Shown here in pieces: positions 14,117-16,652 of a stretch of DNA of 16,652 nt (its first letter is position 1; every line of letters starts with the position of its first letter). Source of the DNA: Dictyocoela muelleri (Eukaryota; Microsporidia); the NCBI GenBank assembly GCA_016256075.1, contig SDVU01000245.1, forward strand, positions 1 through 16,652, written 5' to 3'. The notes beneath the pieces are model-generated. The model was given only the letters and a program-made list of their open reading frames with translations. It had not been told where the DNA came from and ran no database searches. A program made the position numbers and the translations under genes.

Positions 14117-15184
14117 ATGGATTTAAATGAACTTCTTGAAAGAGAACGAAAAACAAGACTTGCAATTGACATCGAAAATCATTACCAAGTTCTGCATTTA
14201 ATATTTTCGAACGCTCCCAAAGACCAATTAATACCGCTTTTAAAGCTTTTAATAAACCGAAAATCACAAATTACGAGTAACATAAAAAAGATAATGAAAG
14301 AAATAGTAGATGAAAATAATATTTATTCTATATTGAATCTTTTAGATGGAAAAATTCTTTATGAAGAAGAAAGATTGATATTTAGTGATAAATTGCGCGA
14401 GATATATGAAGAAAGAGGTAGTAAAACCAAGGCATTAGAAACTATTAACATACCAATAGAAACTTTTTGCAGTGTTAGTAAGGAAGCAATTTATGATTAT
14501 CAATTAAGTCAATTAAGGTTAGCTATTGAAACCAAAAATTATGATCTTGGATTGGTTTTGAGCCGAAGATTTCAGATCCAAGAAATTGAATATCAAATTT
14601 ACATGATTGAACTGAACAAAAAACTGAAAAAATTTTATGAATGTTCTAAATATTGTGAAGGCGTTATTAATTTTTATAAAAATGTGTTGGAAACAAAAGG
14701 TTATTTGACGGAAAGACAAGAAGCTCTTTTTGATAATTTAACTCACACTTTCAAAGACAAAAACTTTGAGTTAATTCAAAAACTTACACTATTAGGGTCT
14801 TTATATGCAATTTTAGGTGAATATCCGGAAGATTTTGCTTCCTCTAAACACAATATTAACGATATTCGTAAGCTTGTGGCACAATTTAAAACTCCTAAAC
14901 TAATTAAAGAATTTCCTGAGTTTATCAGTAAGTGTGAATTGAGATCTGTCTTCATTGAACATATTAAAAAACACAACGTGAATGTTATTAAAAGGTTTTA
15001 TAAAACCATTAAATTTGAAGATTTCGAAATGCATGTTGGCATTCCTATTGAAGAGATTTTCGAAATTGTTGATGGATGTAGAATTGATATGGAAAATAGG
15101 GTTTGTATTTTTGAACAAAAAAATTTACCATTGCAAGAAGTTGTTGGTAGAATTACTAAGGCTTTGACAGTTAATGAGGTTTGA
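14117..15184 (+). CDS. RPN5: 26S proteasome lid subunit Rpn5 (PSMD12), PCI-domain protein
   Basis: Rpn5 is a PCI-domain subunit of the lid of the 19S regulatory particle, where it helps hold the deubiquitinase Rpn11. The 355-residue product is helical. NRKSQITSNIKKIM (47-60) matches the family's KRRSQLKQAV region, and DGKILYEEERLIFSDKL (77-93) matches the E-G-K-I-Y-x-E-x-E-R motif that marks PSMD12. A winged-helix PCI module lies at about 285-340, with IKRFYKTIKFEDFEMHVGIP followed by VCIFEQKN as the last strand. It is much shorter than the roughly 445-456 residues of yeast and human Rpn5: the N-terminal part is trimmed and the long C-terminal helix used for lid bundle assembly is nearly absent. 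Start chosen by the adjacent CCC motif; stop TGA. Confidence 0.85.
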   Translation: MDLNELLERERKTRLAIDIENHYQVLHLIFSNAPKDQLIPLLKLLINRKSQITSNIKKIMKEIVDENNIYSILNLLDGKILYEEERLIFSDKLREIYEERGSKTKALETINIPIETFCSVSKEAIYDYQLSQLRLAIETKNYDLGLVLSRRFQIQEIEYQIYMIELNKKLKKFYECSKYCEGVINFYKNVLETKGYLTERQEALFDNLTHTFKDKNFELIQKLTLLGSLYAILGEYPEDFASSKHNINDIRKLVAQFKTPKLIKEFPEFISKCELRSVFIEHIKKHNVNVIKRFYKTIKFEDFEMHVGIPIEEIFEIVDGCRIDMENRVCIFEQKNLPLQEVVGRITKALTVNEV

Positions 15185-15919
15185 TTAAAATCGATGAATG
15201 AATTTCTACATTGTCTTGTGATTTATTCAAATTGTTATTCAATGATAATTTTTTTTGTTATTTGAATTTGATATATACCGTTACTATTTGTGCTTCTATT
15301 TTATATTTAACTTAATTACGAATAATAATTTTTTTGATATTTACTGGAAAGTTTATATCATAATTATTTCTTTACATCAAAAAATGTTTATAAAGAGACA
15401 AGATGTATCACTAGATATAACAGTCTATAATATTATTTCAAGTATCATAGTTCATATTATTTTAACTCTATTAAAATAATAAGTAAAGGAGACAATTATA
15501 TCACAAATATAAGTGTGATTTTATAGTTTATCTGAAACATGGTCTAAGACATGTCTAATATAGCATTAAACAAAATAGGGTCGAAAATTTGTGTGGATGA
15601 TTGCTGCACAATTTATCGAAAAAGAAACAATTTTAATAATCATTCGAAAGCTTATAATTACTTGTACATTGTTGACTCATTGTAAAAGGAGAATTATATA
15701 TACAACTCGGCTTCAAGATATCTAATGTGACATTAAAAATTAAAAATAAACAAGCATAGGTATAAACACAAAGTTGTAAATAAATCTTCAATTTTGTATT
15801 ATAGACATTGTTGGAAATTGTATATATAGTTTTATCAATCGCAAAATCCATTTATATAATTTTAAAAACAAAATAAAAACCTTGAAATTGTATAAAAAAA
15901 AACATTTTTTTAAAAAAAC
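15185..15919. other. Gene-free AT-rich stretch downstream of Rpn5
   Basis: Only short low-complexity frames occur and none looks like a protein. Two related segments are present in direct orientation: GTAAAGGAGACAATTATAT (from about 15482) with CATGTCTAATATAGCATTAAA, and GTAAAAGGAGAATTATAT (from about 15682) with GATATCTAATGTGACATTAAA. This is probably an old imperfect duplication of unknown origin. Confidence 0.45.
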
Positions 15920-16015
15920 GCTAGTTGGGTTAGCTATCATCAGAACCCACCCACTAAAAATAGGAAATCGCAAGGCTTCTCGCTATTAGCTGGGCTAAAA
16001 GCAATGGCGAGGTAT
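15920..16015. other. GC-rich structured patch with two hairpins
   Basis: In very AT-rich surroundings this 95 bp segment forms two clear inverted repeats: GGGTT / AACCC around TAGCTATCATCAG (about 15926-15948), and CTCGCTATTAGC / GCAATGGCGAG (about 15977-16012). It is bounded by A/T runs on both sides. Candidates are a non-coding RNA gene, a worn tRNA-like or SINE head (plus-strand GCTAGTTGGGTTAG is faintly A-box-like), or a MITE fragment. The minus strand contains TGATGA, but no D box could be placed, so a C/D snoRNA is not supported. Confidence 0.35.
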
Positions 16016-16019
16016 TGTA

Positions 16020-16440
16020 AAAAAAATAATAGAAAAAAACTTAGAATTACAAGTAAAATTATTTTTTATTCGAAAATAAACTTCATAATCTCATAAAAAA
16101 CGGAATAATTGTTTTTTTGACTTTGGCAAAAAAAGAATGAATTTTTATTTGACAAAAAAACGTTTTTTGTTGAGAGAATTTATAATTTATTTTTATAACT
16201 TCATGATTAAGCATTATATTTGACTAAAAATAAATAAACGTATTATTTATTTAAGCTTTAAATAAAATATATATAATTTTGACAAAAAATGGGAGATAAC
16301 AAATAATTTCGGTGTTTAATATAAATATCTGGAAGATTTGTGATACTTATATTTTTGATTGAGAGGTTATTTAAGAGAAATACAATGGCGATCTAAGTTT
16401 TAGTCCCGGATTAATGTTTTGAATGCAGATAGAAAATATT
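16020..16440. other. Gene-free AT-rich stretch with a long A/T palindrome
   Basis: No gene is seen. ACAAAAAAACGTTTTTTGT near 16153-16171 is an almost perfect palindrome, and TTGACAAAAAA occurs twice more nearby (about 16148 and 16280). Confidence 0.4.
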
Positions 16441-16443
16441 AAT

Positions 16444-16652
16444 AATATATTACATGTTGAAAACATCCATAGTTGCAACCCGGAGAGTTGTCTCCTACCG
16501 GAGTCTACGACCTTTAGTTCTTTATGTTCCAATAATAAGTCTCTTCCTAAGCTACCAAGAAGCCCAGCTGTATATGCGATTTTCGTTTTATCAATGACTC
16601 AGCAGGATACAGGTAATTATAGGCTTTTTCATGATATTTTATTTATCACTAC
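16444..16652 (-). mobile_element. Family A repeat, copy 4 (cut by the window end)
   Basis: The 3' half of a fourth copy begins with TACATGTTGAAAACATCCAT and matches copy 2 closely, including TTTTATCAATGACTCAGCAG and AGGATACAGGTAATTATAGG. The tRNA-like head would lie beyond the right edge of the window. Orientation is the same as the other three copies. Confidence 0.65.

Noticed and set aside
15255-15973. Several 60-75 residue frames downstream of Rpn5
   Set aside because: All are low-complexity, without start motif or recognisable domain, and overlap on opposite strands.
15920-16015. C/D box snoRNA on the minus strand (TGATGA)
   Set aside because: No D box or terminal stem could be placed at the right spacing.
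1-16652. CRISPR array, LTR retroelement or virus-derived element
   Set aside because: No regularly spaced identical repeats, no long terminal direct repeats and no reverse transcriptase, capsid or envelope-like frames were seen.

Overview
This AT-rich window (roughly three quarters or more A+T by eye) looks like a piece of a large, repeat-laden microsporidian genome. Four intact, intron-free genes cover only about a quarter of it. All are eukaryotic housekeeping genes, and at least three are shorter than their yeast or human counterparts. Each start codon is preceded within 0-3 bases by CCC or GGG (CCCC-ATG, CCCTA-ATG, CCCTC-ATG and GGGTAA-ATG), the start-proximal signal known from microsporidia. 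I cannot name the species.

Layout: 1-828 is non-coding, with a GC-rich palindromic patch and small tandem repeats. 829-1449 (minus) encodes dephospho-CoA kinase. 1450-3099 is intergenic and holds the first copy of a ~450 bp tRNA-derived repeat (family A). 3100-4305 encodes a UBA4/MOCS3-type E1-rhodanese protein. 4306-5920 holds a foldback, a 421 bp inverted-repeat MITE and a second family A copy. 5921-7411 encodes the PP2A scaffold subunit A. 7412-14116 is a 6.7 kb gene-free repeat block: a short foldback, two back-to-back hairpin MITEs, hAT-like and Tc1/mariner-like remnants, three copies of a second, short tRNA-derived repeat (family B) that form a large inverted repeat, a ~930 bp G/A-rich array with a G-quadruplex candidate, a 21 bp tandem repeat, a decayed Tigger/pogo transposon with a TA target duplication, and a third family A copy. 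14117-15184 encodes the proteasome lid subunit Rpn5. 15185-16652 is gene-free apart from a structured GC-rich patch, and a fourth family A copy runs off the end.

The four genes belong to unrelated core processes: CoA synthesis, Urm1 and tRNA thiolation, phosphatase scaffolding and proteasome assembly. There is no operon logic. They are islands in transposon-derived DNA. The most interesting content is that DNA: two apparent tRNA-derived SINE-like families, and DNA-transposon types (Tigger, hAT-like, TA-flanked MITEs) common in animals, which may reflect exchange with hosts. No viral or LTR element was recognised.
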